Of a stretch of DNA of 64,000 nucleotides, positions 9,239 to 17,101 are shown piece by piece. Below the pieces are notes generated by a model, which was not told where the DNA came from, made no database searches, and worked only from the letters and a program-made list of their open reading frames with translations. Origin of the DNA: Lacihabitans sp. LS3-19 (GTDB lineage: Bacteria; Bacteroidota; Bacteroidia; Cytophagales; Spirosomataceae); contig NZ_RJUA01000004.1 of NCBI RefSeq assembly GCF_024343575.1, forward strand, positions 62,001-126,000, written 5' to 3'. Each line of letters starts with the position of its first letter. Position 1 is the first letter of the stretch. Position numbers and translations under genes: made by a program.

Positions 9239-10516
9239 ATGAGATTTTCATTCATTTTTCTTCTGCTGATAATCACCACCGTTGGATGCAAAGTTCAACA
9301 AAAAAAGCCTGTTTCCAAAGAATCTGCCGTATTAGATAGGGGCAGAGCAAGAGAATCAAAACCTGTCGTTTCTTCAATTAACGGAAAATACAATTTTGTA
9401 GATTCTACGTCGGCAAAAGTTTTCCTTTTGGTAAATTTTGACAATTTAGCTGGAGACATAAGTTTTGAAAAACTCAATAAGATTTTTAGAGTTCAATGGT
9501 CTATTTTGCCAGAATATGGCACCAAAGAGCGTTTGAAGTCTGGCAAATTGGAGTTTTCTGAAAAGTATGTAACAAAAACGGAAAATGCCTACCAAATGAC
9601 ATTTGATGTGCCAAAGCTGAAAGATTTGGAGTCGGCGGTTTTGGTAATGGATTTTATAGATATTGATGCAGCTACAAAGTACACCTATGATTTGCCCATA
9701 GATTTTTATGCAAAAAAAGTTGATACCAGATATTTACTCTACGACAAAGAATCTTCTGAGTTTCCTAATTTTACACCGTATTTGTTTGAAAACGAGACTT
9801 TTGTGGTTAAATCCATAAATCCTAGTATTGAGAAATTATATTTAAAAAGATATTCCAATAATTCTTTACCTGCACTATCGCCAATGTCTGCTGGTAAAAG
9901 AGATCCTTTGGCGGAGTTTGAGGCTTTAGAAACCTTGGAGATTATTCCTGGAAAGGCTACTTCAATAAAAGATAAAGGTGTATATGTACTAACCCAAGAT
10001 CCTGACAATCATACAGATGGGTATGGGTTTATGGTAGTAGGTGAGCGTTTCCCAAGAGATACAGAAGCTGACGCTCTAAGGGCTTCTTTGGTGTATATGA
10101 GTACCCCAAAAGAGATAGAAGAACTGAAAACTACTGAAGACCCAAAAGAAGCTTTGGATATGTATTTTTTAAATGTCAGCAAGGGCAACCAAGCCATGGC
10201 AAAGCAATTGATAAAAACCTATTACAAACGTGTGGCTGATGCCAATAAGCTGTTTACGAGCTACAAAGAAGGTTGGAAAACAGACAAAGGTATGGTGTTC
10301 GTAATCATGGGGCCGCCATCAAGAGTACAAAGAAATAGACAGCGAGAAGTATGGCTGTATGCTCAAAATTCAAATAATTCAGAAATAATTTTTACATTTT
10401 ACCGAAAATCGAACGCATTCACTGACCAAAATTTTGAGCTGGTCAGATACCCCGAATACAGTTCGTTTTGGTATCCTTTTGTTGACGCATGGAGAACAGG
10501 AAACGTAGTGGAGTAG
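9239..10516 (+). CDS. GWxTD domain lipoprotein
   Basis: The 425-residue protein begins with a lipoprotein signal (RFSFIFLLLIITTVGC); the Cys would be lipidated. Its C-terminal part contains YKEGWKTDKGMVFVIMGPPS, the GWxTD signature that names this Bacteroidota/Acidobacteria family. A TTG lies directly before the ATG at 9239, but the ATG is the natural start. The N-terminal region is predicted beta-rich. The function of GWxTD proteins is unknown; the location is probably an envelope membrane facing the periplasm. The last 28 nt overlap the rlmB start. Confidence 0.85.
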   Translation: MRFSFIFLLLIITTVGCKVQQKKPVSKESAVLDRGRARESKPVVSSINGKYNFVDSTSAKVFLLVNFDNLAGDISFEKLNKIFRVQWSILPEYGTKERLKSGKLEFSEKYVTKTENAYQMTFDVPKLKDLESAVLVMDFIDIDAATKYTYDLPIDFYAKKVDTRYLLYDKESSEFPNFTPYLFENETFVVKSINPSIEKLYLKRYSNNSLPALSPMSAGKRDPLAEFEALETLEIIPGKATSIKDKGVYVLTQDPDNHTDGYGFMVVGERFPRDTEADALRASLVYMSTPKEIEELKTTEDPKEALDMYFLNVSKGNQAMAKQLIKTYYKRVADANKLFTSYKEGWKTDKGMVFVIMGPPSRVQRNRQREVWLYAQNSNNSEIIFTFYRKSNAFTDQNFELVRYPEYSSFWYPFVDAWRTGNVVE

Positions 10517-11301
10517 TAGATCGTGGTGGAGAATCCCCTCGCAAATTTTATAAACCAGTAAATAGACCTAACAAAGAGGATTTTGTTTTCGGAATCCAGT
10601 CGGTTTTAGAAACCCTAAAATCAGACAAAGAAATAGATAAACTGCTCCTTCAGAAAGACCTCAAGCATTTCGAAGAAATCGAGATTCTAGCCAAACAACG
10701 TGGAGTGCCTATTCAGAGGGTGCCATTGGAAAAACTCAACAGAGTGACCATGAAAAACCACCAAGGTGCTATTGCGTTTGTTTCTACGGTGAATTTTGCC
10801 ATTTTGTCTAATGTGGTAACTTCTGCCTTTGAAACAGGCGAAGTGCCTTTGATATTGATGTTGGATAGAGTTACCGATGTTAGAAACTTCGGTGCGATAT
10901 GCCGTTCGGCGGAATGTAGCGGCGTACATGCCATCGTGTTGCCTTCAAGAGGTGCCGCACAAATCAATGGCGATGCAATGAAAACATCCTCTGGGGCATT
11001 AAACTTTGTGCCAGTTTGTAGAGAAAACGATCTTTGGAATGCCATAAAATATTTAAAAAACTCAGGCTTCCAGGTAGTGGCTTGTACCGAAAAATCAAAT
11101 GATTTTGTTTACAAAGCAGACTATACCTTACCGACAGTGATTATAATGGGTTCTGAAGAAGACGGTATCTCTGAGAATTTGTTGGCGGAGTCAGACGTTC
11201 GGGTCAAAATCCCTTTAAAAGGTAGAGTAGAGTCTTTAAATGTATCAGTGGCTACAGGAGTAATATTGTTTGAGGTTGTAAGACAAAGAGATTTCTCTTA
11301 A
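10489..11301 (+). CDS. rlmB: 23S rRNA 2'-O-ribose methyltransferase, TrmH/SpoU family (RlmB-like)
   Basis: The 270-residue SPOUT enzyme has an N-terminal L30e-like substrate-binding part (FGIQSVLETLKSDKEIDKLLLQ) and the three family motifs: NFGAICRSAECSG, IIMGSEEDGIS, and VESLNVSVATGVILFE, which form the trefoil-knot SAM site. RlmB methylates a guanosine of the 23S rRNA peptidyl-transferase loop; a paralogue with another target is possible. The start codon lies inside the preceding GWxTD gene, in another frame, suggesting translational coupling. The stop codon overlaps that of the convergent phosphatase gene. Confidence 0.9.
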   Translation: MENRKRSGVVDRGGESPRKFYKPVNRPNKEDFVFGIQSVLETLKSDKEIDKLLLQKDLKHFEEIEILAKQRGVPIQRVPLEKLNRVTMKNHQGAIAFVSTVNFAILSNVVTSAFETGEVPLILMLDRVTDVRNFGAICRSAECSGVHAIVLPSRGAAQINGDAMKTSSGALNFVPVCRENDLWNAIKYLKNSGFQVVACTEKSNDFVYKADYTLPTVIIMGSEEDGISENLLAESDVRVKIPLKGRVESLNVSVATGVILFEVVRQRDFS

Positions 11302-12050
11302 AATCTAAGGCATTGATTTTGGACGCCAGCTTTTAGTATTTGCTGAAAGTTGGCGTTTTCTTTTAAATTCATTAGATCTACCACACTGTCTAGGCTATGA
11401 ACATTACTGCCAACAAAATCTATTAAGTTATTATTGATCAGGTATTTTAGGTTGTCTTTTTTTGTTTTTATGGCAGACTCAAGAAATGCATCCAAATCTA
11501 CTTGAAACTTCAGTCCCATTTTTCTAAGTATATTAATTTTTTTATCTTCTTCAAAAAGGTAATTGAATTTTTCAGGGTGAGCCATTACAGGTGCGTAACC
11601 AAACATTAAGAGTCTTTCTATGGCATATTGCAGAAAATTGAATTCATTCAGAAAAGCTGTTTCTATCAAAATATGATATTCATTGTCGTCTAACGTTAGC
11701 AAAGGCGAAAAGGACTTTAATTTTTTTATAAATGATTCATCGATATAATACTCAGCGGCAGCTTTTAGTTTAATCGGAATATTGGCTTCTTCAATTCTAC
11801 TTTGCAGATCAGAGCAAATTTCAATTATGTTTTTTTCGGAATTTTCATAATATATCGACATAATATGTGGAGTCACTATACATTGTCGAAAGCCCAAATT
11901 GGCCAACATGTCGCACATATCTAAGGATTCTTCAATTGAACTTGGGCCGTTGTCTAAAAACGGGAGGACGTGTGCATGCACATCTACATCAACAATTTGT
12001 TGACCTTGATTTAAAAATAAATTACAATTTTTTTGTAAATTTTTAAACAT
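11298..12050 (-). CDS. CpsB/YwqE-type tyrosine phosphatase (PHP domain)
   Basis: This 250-residue PHP-fold protein starts its domain with DVHAHVLPFLDNGPSS, the metal-binding HxH motif of the CpsB/CapC/YwqE group, and continues with IVTPHIM and PVMAHPEKFNYL, which supply further metal-ligand histidines. The C-terminal GSNVHSLDS segment matches the family end. These manganese-dependent enzymes dephosphorylate tyrosine kinases that control exopolysaccharide export. No kinase is adjacent, but rfbC (sugar nucleotide synthesis) lies upstream on the same strand, which fits a cell-surface polysaccharide context. Confidence 0.85.
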   Translation of the reverse strand: MFKNLQKNCNLFLNQGQQIVDVDVHAHVLPFLDNGPSSIEESLDMCDMLANLGFRQCIVTPHIMSIYYENSEKNIIEICSDLQSRIEEANIPIKLKAAAEYYIDESFIKKLKSFSPLLTLDDNEYHILIETAFLNEFNFLQYAIERLLMFGYAPVMAHPEKFNYLFEEDKKINILRKMGLKFQVDLDAFLESAIKTKKDNLKYLINNNLIDFVGSNVHSLDSVVDLMNLKENANFQQILKAGVQNQCLRF

Positions 12051-12236
12051 GCGTATAGATTCAAGAATATTGAGTTAAAATAGAATTATTTTGGCTATTA
12101 AACAGTTTCTATTAGCTCAATTAAAATGTCGAAAATCAATTGATTTGTATATGTTTTTCAGCATTAATAATGCCAACGAGGTGTTTTCCTTTATAAACTA
12201 ATCTAAAGGTAGTGTGTGCGAATAAGTGGTTTGTAG

Positions 12237-12782
12237 TTAACCTTTTAACGTGGTTTTTATTTCTAAAAAAGTAGGAAGTTCAAGATCTTTTTCTGAAACA
12301 TTTGGGTTCTCTATTCCCCAGTCAATATTAAGTGTTGGGTCATTGAAGATGATTCCAGCCTCTGAGGCTTTATGGTAGGTGTTGGTGCATTTGTACACAA
12401 ATATGGCATCTTCAAGTGTAGAAAATCCATGTGCAAAACCTTCGGGTATAAACACCATATTTTGTTTTTCTGCACTCAATATAAAAGATTCGTATTGACC
12501 AAAAGTTGGAGAATCGGGTCTGATGTCAACAGCTACATCTAAAACACTACCCGAAATCACTCTAACGAGTTTACCTTGTGCATGGGGAGAATGTTGGAAA
12601 TGTAAACCTCGCAAAACACCTTTGGTAGAGAAAGATTGATTGTCTTGTAGAAATGTTAGGTCTGCTATGTTTTCTGAAAACAATTTTTGGCTGAATGTTT
12701 CGAAAAAGTAACCTCTATCATCATGAAAAACCCTCGGTGTAATTTCAAAAAGTCCCTTGATCTTCGTTTCTCTAAAATCCAT
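12237..12782 (-). CDS. rfbC: dTDP-4-dehydrorhamnose 3,5-epimerase
   Basis: This 181-residue cupin epimerase has the family core GVLRGLHFQ, with the catalytic His of this motif, then QGKLVRVISGSVLDVAVDIRPDSPTFGQY and VYKCTNTYHKASEAGI, which carries the conserved Tyr. It converts dTDP-4-keto-6-deoxyglucose to dTDP-4-keto-L-rhamnose for rhamnose-containing glycans. The other rml genes are not in this window, so it is an isolated copy. A role in another deoxysugar pathway is possible. Confidence 0.93.
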   Translation of the reverse strand: MDFRETKIKGLFEITPRVFHDDRGYFFETFSQKLFSENIADLTFLQDNQSFSTKGVLRGLHFQHSPHAQGKLVRVISGSVLDVAVDIRPDSPTFGQYESFILSAEKQNMVFIPEGFAHGFSTLEDAIFVYKCTNTYHKASEAGIIFNDPTLNIDWGIENPNVSEKDLELPTFLEIKTTLKG

Positions 12783-13015
12783 GTATTTTCGTTTGGTATA
12801 AATTCCCCGTAAATTTAGAAATAATTTATCTGATTTTTTATTTTAAAAGCATTTTCAATTTTTTGCAAATTGGAATTGTGTAAAATTTTAGAAAAAAGCC
12901 ATAGCCTTAAAAGTCCATATTTGATATTCTAGACGATTTCTTTCTTATTTGGTTTAATTAAAATTGAAAAAGAAGATTAAAAACATTTATTTTATGAAAA
13001 TTTTAAAACTGTTAG

Positions 13016-13840
13016 ATGACCAAAGCTGAGCTTTTTGACCAAATTAAAACTAAGAAATCGTATTTATGTGTTGGATTGGATACCGATATCCGGAAAATCC
13101 CCAAGCATCTTTTGGGAGCAGAAGACCCAGTTTTTGAGTTTAACAAACAGATTATTGAAGCTACAGCAGACTACTGTGTGTCTTACAAACCTAATATCGC
13201 CTTTTATGAAGCCATGGGGCCAAAAGGTTGGGAAAGTTTGCGTAAAACTTTAGAAATAATTCCTAACAATTGCTTTACAATAGCCGATGCCAAAAGGGGA
13301 GATATTGGCAATACTTCGAGCTTGTATGCAAGAGCTTTTTTTGATGAATCATCATCTGGAATGTCATTTGATTCGGTAACAGTTGCACCTTATATGGGTG
13401 CTGATTCTGTGCAGCCGTTTCTAGCGTTTGACGATAAATGGGTTATATTGTTGGCCTTGACTTCAAATATCGGCAGTCATGATTTTCAGTTCAATGAAAT
13501 GGCCAATGGCAAAAAACTCTTTGAACAAGTCTTGGAGAAATCGCAAGAATGGGGAAATGACCAAAACATGATGTATGTAGTAGGAGCCACCCAAACAGAA
13601 AGTCTTATGGAAATACGTAAAATTGTACCTGAGCATTTTCTTTTGATTCCTGGTGTGGGTGCCCAAGGCGGAAGTTTGGAGGAGGTTTCTCAATACGGTA
13701 TGAACAGTACTTGTGGACTTTTGGTAAATTCGTCTCGTGGAATTATTTATGCATCTGACGGAGAGGACTTTGCGGATGTAGCTCGCGAGGAGGCGAGGAA
13801 AATACAGATCGAAATGGAAAAATATTTGCAAAATGTATGA
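13016..13840 (+). CDS. pyrF: Orotidine 5'-phosphate decarboxylase (type 2)
   Basis: The 274-residue protein decarboxylates OMP to UMP, the last step of pyrimidine synthesis. The core motif [19 protein letters not shown] holds the catalytic Lys-Asp pair, and [11 protein letters not shown] opens the barrel. The phosphate-binding end is [12 protein letters not shown] and [12 protein letters not shown]. This length and motif spacing is the long type-2 form found in Bacteroidota and mycobacteria. The stop codon overlaps the start of the DUF2851 gene (ATGA), so both are probably translated from one message. Confidence 0.95.
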   Translation: MTKAELFDQIKTKKSYLCVGLDTDIRKIPKHLLGAEDPVFEFNKQIIEATADYCVSYKPNIAFYEAMGPKGWESLRKTLEIIPNNCFTIADAKRGDIGNTSSLYARAFFDESSSGMSFDSVTVAPYMGADSVQPFLAFDDKWVILLALTSNIGSHDFQFNEMANGKKLFEQVLEKSQEWGNDQNMMYVVGATQTESLMEIRKIVPEHFLLIPGVGAQGGSLEEVSQYGMNSTCGLLVNSSRGIIYASDGEDFADVAREEARKIQIEMEKYLQNV

Positions 13841-15123
13841 AAAACGAAGACTTTATCCACTACACTTGGCAGTTTCAGCAATTTGATAAAACCAATCTTA
13901 AAACCACCGAAGGCCAGAACTTGGCCGTCATAAAAGCAGGTTACAGGAATCCCAATTCTGGGCCGGATTTTGAAAACTGCAGAATAAGCATTGCTGACAT
14001 AGATTGGGCAGGAAAAGTAGAAATGCACATAAAATCTTCGGATTGGAACAGGCACAATCATCAGCGTGACGCAGCTTACGAAAACGTAATCCTGCATGTA
14101 GTTTGGGAGCATGATTTGGAGGTATATCGCCTAGATGGTACACTTATACCTACACTAGAAATCAAGGATTTGGTATATAAAGAAACCCTAGAAAAGTACG
14201 AAAACCTGCTAAGAAATCCTGTTGAAATTCCTTGCGAACAGCATATACCGGAAGTTTCGGACTTAGCAAAATTGGGAATGTTTGAAAAAGCTTTGGCACA
14301 CAGACTCGAACAAAAATCTCAAGGTTTGAAAGAAATTCTCTTGGAAACCAATAATGATTTTGAGGAATTGACCTATAGAGTTTTAGCCAGAAATATGGGC
14401 TTCAAACTTAATTCCGAAGCTTTTCTGAGATTAGCAGAAGTACTACCTTTTAAAATCATCCAGAAACACAAAGGCAATTTAACGCAAATAGAAGCTTTGC
14501 TTTTTGGTCAGGCGGGATTTTTGGATACTCCCAAAGACGAATATGCCAAATTGCTCGCAACTGAATATGCGTTTTTATCCCAAAAATATGGCTTGAATTC
14601 CACTAAAATGGAACGTATGCAATGGCGGTTTTTAAGAACTCGTCCGAATAATTTTCCAACCATAAGAATTGCACAATTTGCGGCTATTCTGAATTCCAAT
14701 TACGGCCTATTTTCCTTATTTATTGAAAATGCCGAAAAAAAAGTTCTGGAAACAGCTCTAAAAGTTAAGCCATCGGATTATTGGACCAAACATTATGATT
14801 TTGGAAAAACTTTGGAAACGCCATCAAAATGCATGGGAGAGAGTTCAGTAAATAATATATTGATAAATACCTGCGTGCAGCTTTTGGCATTTTATGCTGA
14901 CGAAGTAGATCAACATACGTTTTTCGAAAAAGCCATCAAGATTTTGGAAACCATAAAGCCTGAGACGAATTTTATTACTAAAAAATGGCAGAATCTGGGT
15001 TTTAAGATTTCATCTGCTTTTGATTCACAGGCTTCGATAGAGCAATACAATCATTTTTGTACACACAAACGCTGTCTTCAATGCCCCATTGGTATCGAGA
15101 TTCTGAAAAAGCCTATTCAGTGA
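13837..15123 (+). CDS. DUF2851 family protein
   Basis: The 428-residue protein belongs to a Bacteroidota family of unknown function (DUF2851). Its N-terminus has [31 protein letters not shown], with a HxHxxD-like [18 protein letters not shown] segment that could bind metal, and resembles nuclease-like folds only vaguely. The C-terminus holds a Cys cluster ([16 protein letters not shown]), suggesting a bound metal or iron-sulfur site. No signal peptide is present. It overlaps pyrF by 4 nt, and its 3' end overlaps the convergent nucleotidyltransferase gene by 11 nt. Confidence 0.8.
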   Translation: MKNEDFIHYTWQFQQFDKTNLKTTEGQNLAVIKAGYRNPNSGPDFENCRISIADIDWAGKVEMHIKSSDWNRHNHQRDAAYENVILHVVWEHDLEVYRLDGTLIPTLEIKDLVYKETLEKYENLLRNPVEIPCEQHIPEVSDLAKLGMFEKALAHRLEQKSQGLKEILLETNNDFEELTYRVLARNMGFKLNSEAFLRLAEVLPFKIIQKHKGNLTQIEALLFGQAGFLDTPKDEYAKLLATEYAFLSQKYGLNSTKMERMQWRFLRTRPNNFPTIRIAQFAAILNSNYGLFSLFIENAEKKVLETALKVKPSDYWTKHYDFGKTLETPSKCMGESSVNNILINTCVQLLAFYADEVDQHTFFEKAIKILETIKPETNFITKKWQNLGFKISSAFDSQASIEQYNHFCTHKRCLQCPIGIEILKKPIQ

Positions 15124-16579
15124 TTTCAGTTTTCAGTTGAATTTCCTCCAAAGTTTTTAAGGGCACAAAATTCATTTTTTCTCCTAGTTCGAGCAAAAGC
15201 GTAAAACTGGCTTCTAGATTGTTCTCTATTTTACAATCCAATATCGCTTCTCGGATTTCATTTTTCAATATCCCAACTTCTCGCGAAGGTTTCAAGGCAA
15301 AAACTTCCATTATCAACTCCCCAGTCATAACAGGCTGAAAACTCCTCAATTTGTCTTTTTCTTCAATTTCAAACAGCAATTCTTCTACTTTGTCAAAGTT
15401 CTTGAGGTATTTTTTTACTCTGTTGGGGTCTTTCGAAGTTATATCCGCTCTACACAGTTTCATCAAGTTTTCGATGTCATCGCCTGCTTCTACCAACAAA
15501 CGTCTAACTGCCGAGTCCGTAATGCCATCTTTAGCCAAAGCAATTGGTCTGAGATGTAATCTAACCAAGTTCGAAACTTTTCTCATTTTTTCGTCCAGCG
15601 GCAACTTCATCTTTCTGAAAATTCCCTTTACCCAACGAGCTCCAAGTTCTTCGTGTCCATGAAACGACCATCCGTTTTTAGGGTGGTATCTTTTGGTGGC
15701 AGGTTTGGCTATGTCATGCAGTATCGCTGCCCAACGCAACCAAAGGTCATCTGATTTAGTGGCGGTGTTATCCAATACTTGTAGTGTATGGTAGAAATTG
15801 TCTTTATGTCCTTTGCCATCCATGGTTTCTACGCCCATCAGGTTCACTAATTCAGGAAAAATGATATCCAAAAGGCCAGTTTGCTGCAAAAGCTTAAAAC
15901 CATAAGAAGGTGTTTTCGACAAAATGATTTTGTTCATTTCGTCTGTAATTCTTTCTTGCGAAATAATCTCAATACGCTTTGCCATGGCTTTTATGGCCAA
16001 AAAAGTATTGGTTTCTATGTCAAATCCCAGTTGGGATGCAAACCTGATGGCACGCATCATTCTCAGTGGATCGTCTGAAAAAGTAGTTTCTGGCTCTAAA
16101 GGCGTTTTTATGATTTTGTTTTCAATGTCTGCTACGCCACCAAAAGGATCTATCAAATCGCCAAAGTTTTCGGGATTGAGCGAAATCCCCATGGCATTTA
16201 TTGTAAAATCTCGCCTGTTTTGGTCTTCTTCCAGCGTGCCGTCTTCTACCAATGGTTTCCTGGAATCTGACCTGTAGGATTCTTTCCGAGCACCTACAAA
16301 CTCTATATCGTACTCGCCGAAATTAAACTGTGCCGTGCCGAAGTTTTTGAAATAATTAACATGCAAATCCTCGTCAATCAATGCTGCCGTGGCTTTGGCG
16401 AGCTCTATGCCGCTGCCCACACACACAAAGTCAATGTCTTTGTTGGGTCTATTTAGTATGAGGTCTCTCACAAAACCACCCACCACATAGCTCTCTATGC
16501 CCAAGTGCTTGGAAGACACCGCTATTAAGCTGAAAATCGGATTGCTTAATATCTCGTTTTTAAAGTTCTTTTTACTCAT
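15113..16579 (-). CDS. CCA-adding/poly(A) polymerase-type nucleotidyltransferase with HD domain
   Basis: The N-terminal class II nucleotidyltransferase domain has YVVGGFVRDLIL and DIDFV, which carry the metal-binding acidic residues, then RRDFTINAMG and DPLRMMRAIRFASQLGF. The C-terminal half carries an HD domain (LHDIAKP, HGHEELGA). This is the architecture of tRNA CCA-adding enzymes of Bacteroidota; a pure poly(A) polymerase role cannot be excluded. The frame extends to an ATG at 16603, but a TAAATTTG -7-like element lies between (16585-16592), so the ATG at 16579 (MSKKN) is preferred. About 488 residues. Confidence 0.88.
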   Translation of the reverse strand: MSKKNFKNEILSNPIFSLIAVSSKHLGIESYVVGGFVRDLILNRPNKDIDFVCVGSGIELAKATAALIDEDLHVNYFKNFGTAQFNFGEYDIEFVGARKESYRSDSRKPLVEDGTLEEDQNRRDFTINAMGISLNPENFGDLIDPFGGVADIENKIIKTPLEPETTFSDDPLRMMRAIRFASQLGFDIETNTFLAIKAMAKRIEIISQERITDEMNKIILSKTPSYGFKLLQQTGLLDIIFPELVNLMGVETMDGKGHKDNFYHTLQVLDNTATKSDDLWLRWAAILHDIAKPATKRYHPKNGWSFHGHEELGARWVKGIFRKMKLPLDEKMRKVSNLVRLHLRPIALAKDGITDSAVRRLLVEAGDDIENLMKLCRADITSKDPNRVKKYLKNFDKVEELLFEIEEKDKLRSFQPVMTGELIMEVFALKPSREVGILKNEIREAILDCKIENNLEASFTLLLELGEKMNFVPLKTLEEIQLKTEITE

Positions 16580-16584
16580 TGGTG

Positions 16585-16592
16585 CAAATTTA
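16585..16592 (-). promoter_or_regulatory. Possible -7 element before the nucleotidyltransferase gene
   Basis: Read on the minus strand the sequence is TAAATTTG, a TAnnTTTG match 5 nt upstream of the preferred start codon at 16579. If real, the message would have almost no leader. It could also be a chance match. Confidence 0.3.
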
Positions 16593-16881
16593 GGGTTTTG
16601 CATCGATTTGATAAAAGAAAACCCAAAATATGAGATAGGAATTGAGTTTTGGGAGGGGATTGGAGGTTTTTGGAAATTTATTTCTGTTTATTTTGTCATA
16701 AAACTAAAAAGGTTTTTCAAATTATTTAAGCCCAATTGTTTTTTGCTAAAAAACAAGGATAAGGCAATTTCGAAATGCTTTTGAATTAGTTTACGAGTAA
16801 AATAAAGAATATTTTACAAATTATTGAGATTTATGAAAATTGCATTTATTTTAATATCTTCACTTCATTAATAATTATATA

Positions 16882-17046
16882 ATGACAATCATTCTTAAAA
16901 AAGGGCAACATTTAAATGATTTATTACCCACAAACACGTCAATTAAAGGTACAAAAAAGTTTAATGCAAAAAAATACGTTGGCGTGCTAAATCTTAAGGA
17001 AGAACCTATTTTAATTCAAAGAAAAATGCGAGATGAATGGGAATAA
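16882..17046 (+). CDS. VapB-like antitoxin, small
   Basis: This 54-residue ORF starts MTIILKKGQHLNDLL and ends KKYVGVLNLKEEPILIQRKM followed by RDEWE. The ending (KK..G.LKL.E.P..IQ..MRDEWE) matches small antitoxins that I associate with Bacteroidota VapC PIN-domain toxins; this is family memory, not a search. The next frame, overlapping by 14 nt, begins like a VapC toxin (MNGNKILIDTNITLY), which is the usual vapBC arrangement. The toxin is broken, so the antitoxin is now an orphan. The gene-free region before it (16604-16881) is AT-rich and shows no clear promoter. Confidence 0.65.
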   Translation: MTIILKKGQHLNDLLPTNTSIKGTKKFNAKKYVGVLNLKEEPILIQRKMRDEWE

Positions 17047-17101
17047 AATCTTAATTGATACCAATATTACACTTTATTAATTGAATGGTGATCAAACTTT
17101 G
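17033..17101 (+). pseudogene. vapC toxin remnant, truncated by the CRISPR array
   Basis: The frame opens MNGNKILIDTNITLY, then a TAA stop (17078-17080) falls where family members have Leu, and the frame continues LNGDQTL. This is the N-terminus of a PIN-domain ribonuclease toxin, with the first metal-binding Asp in LIDTN. The coding match ends at ACTTTG, exactly where the first, partial CRISPR repeat begins (17097). The C-terminal three quarters of the toxin are missing. The start overlaps the antitoxin gene. The gene is therefore inactivated twice, by a nonsense change and by the fusion. Confidence 0.7.

Noticed and set aside
12925-12936. TTTGATATTCT before pyrF, resembling the CRISPR repeat core
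   Set aside because: Only an 11-nt AT-rich match, with no other part of the repeat; probably chance.
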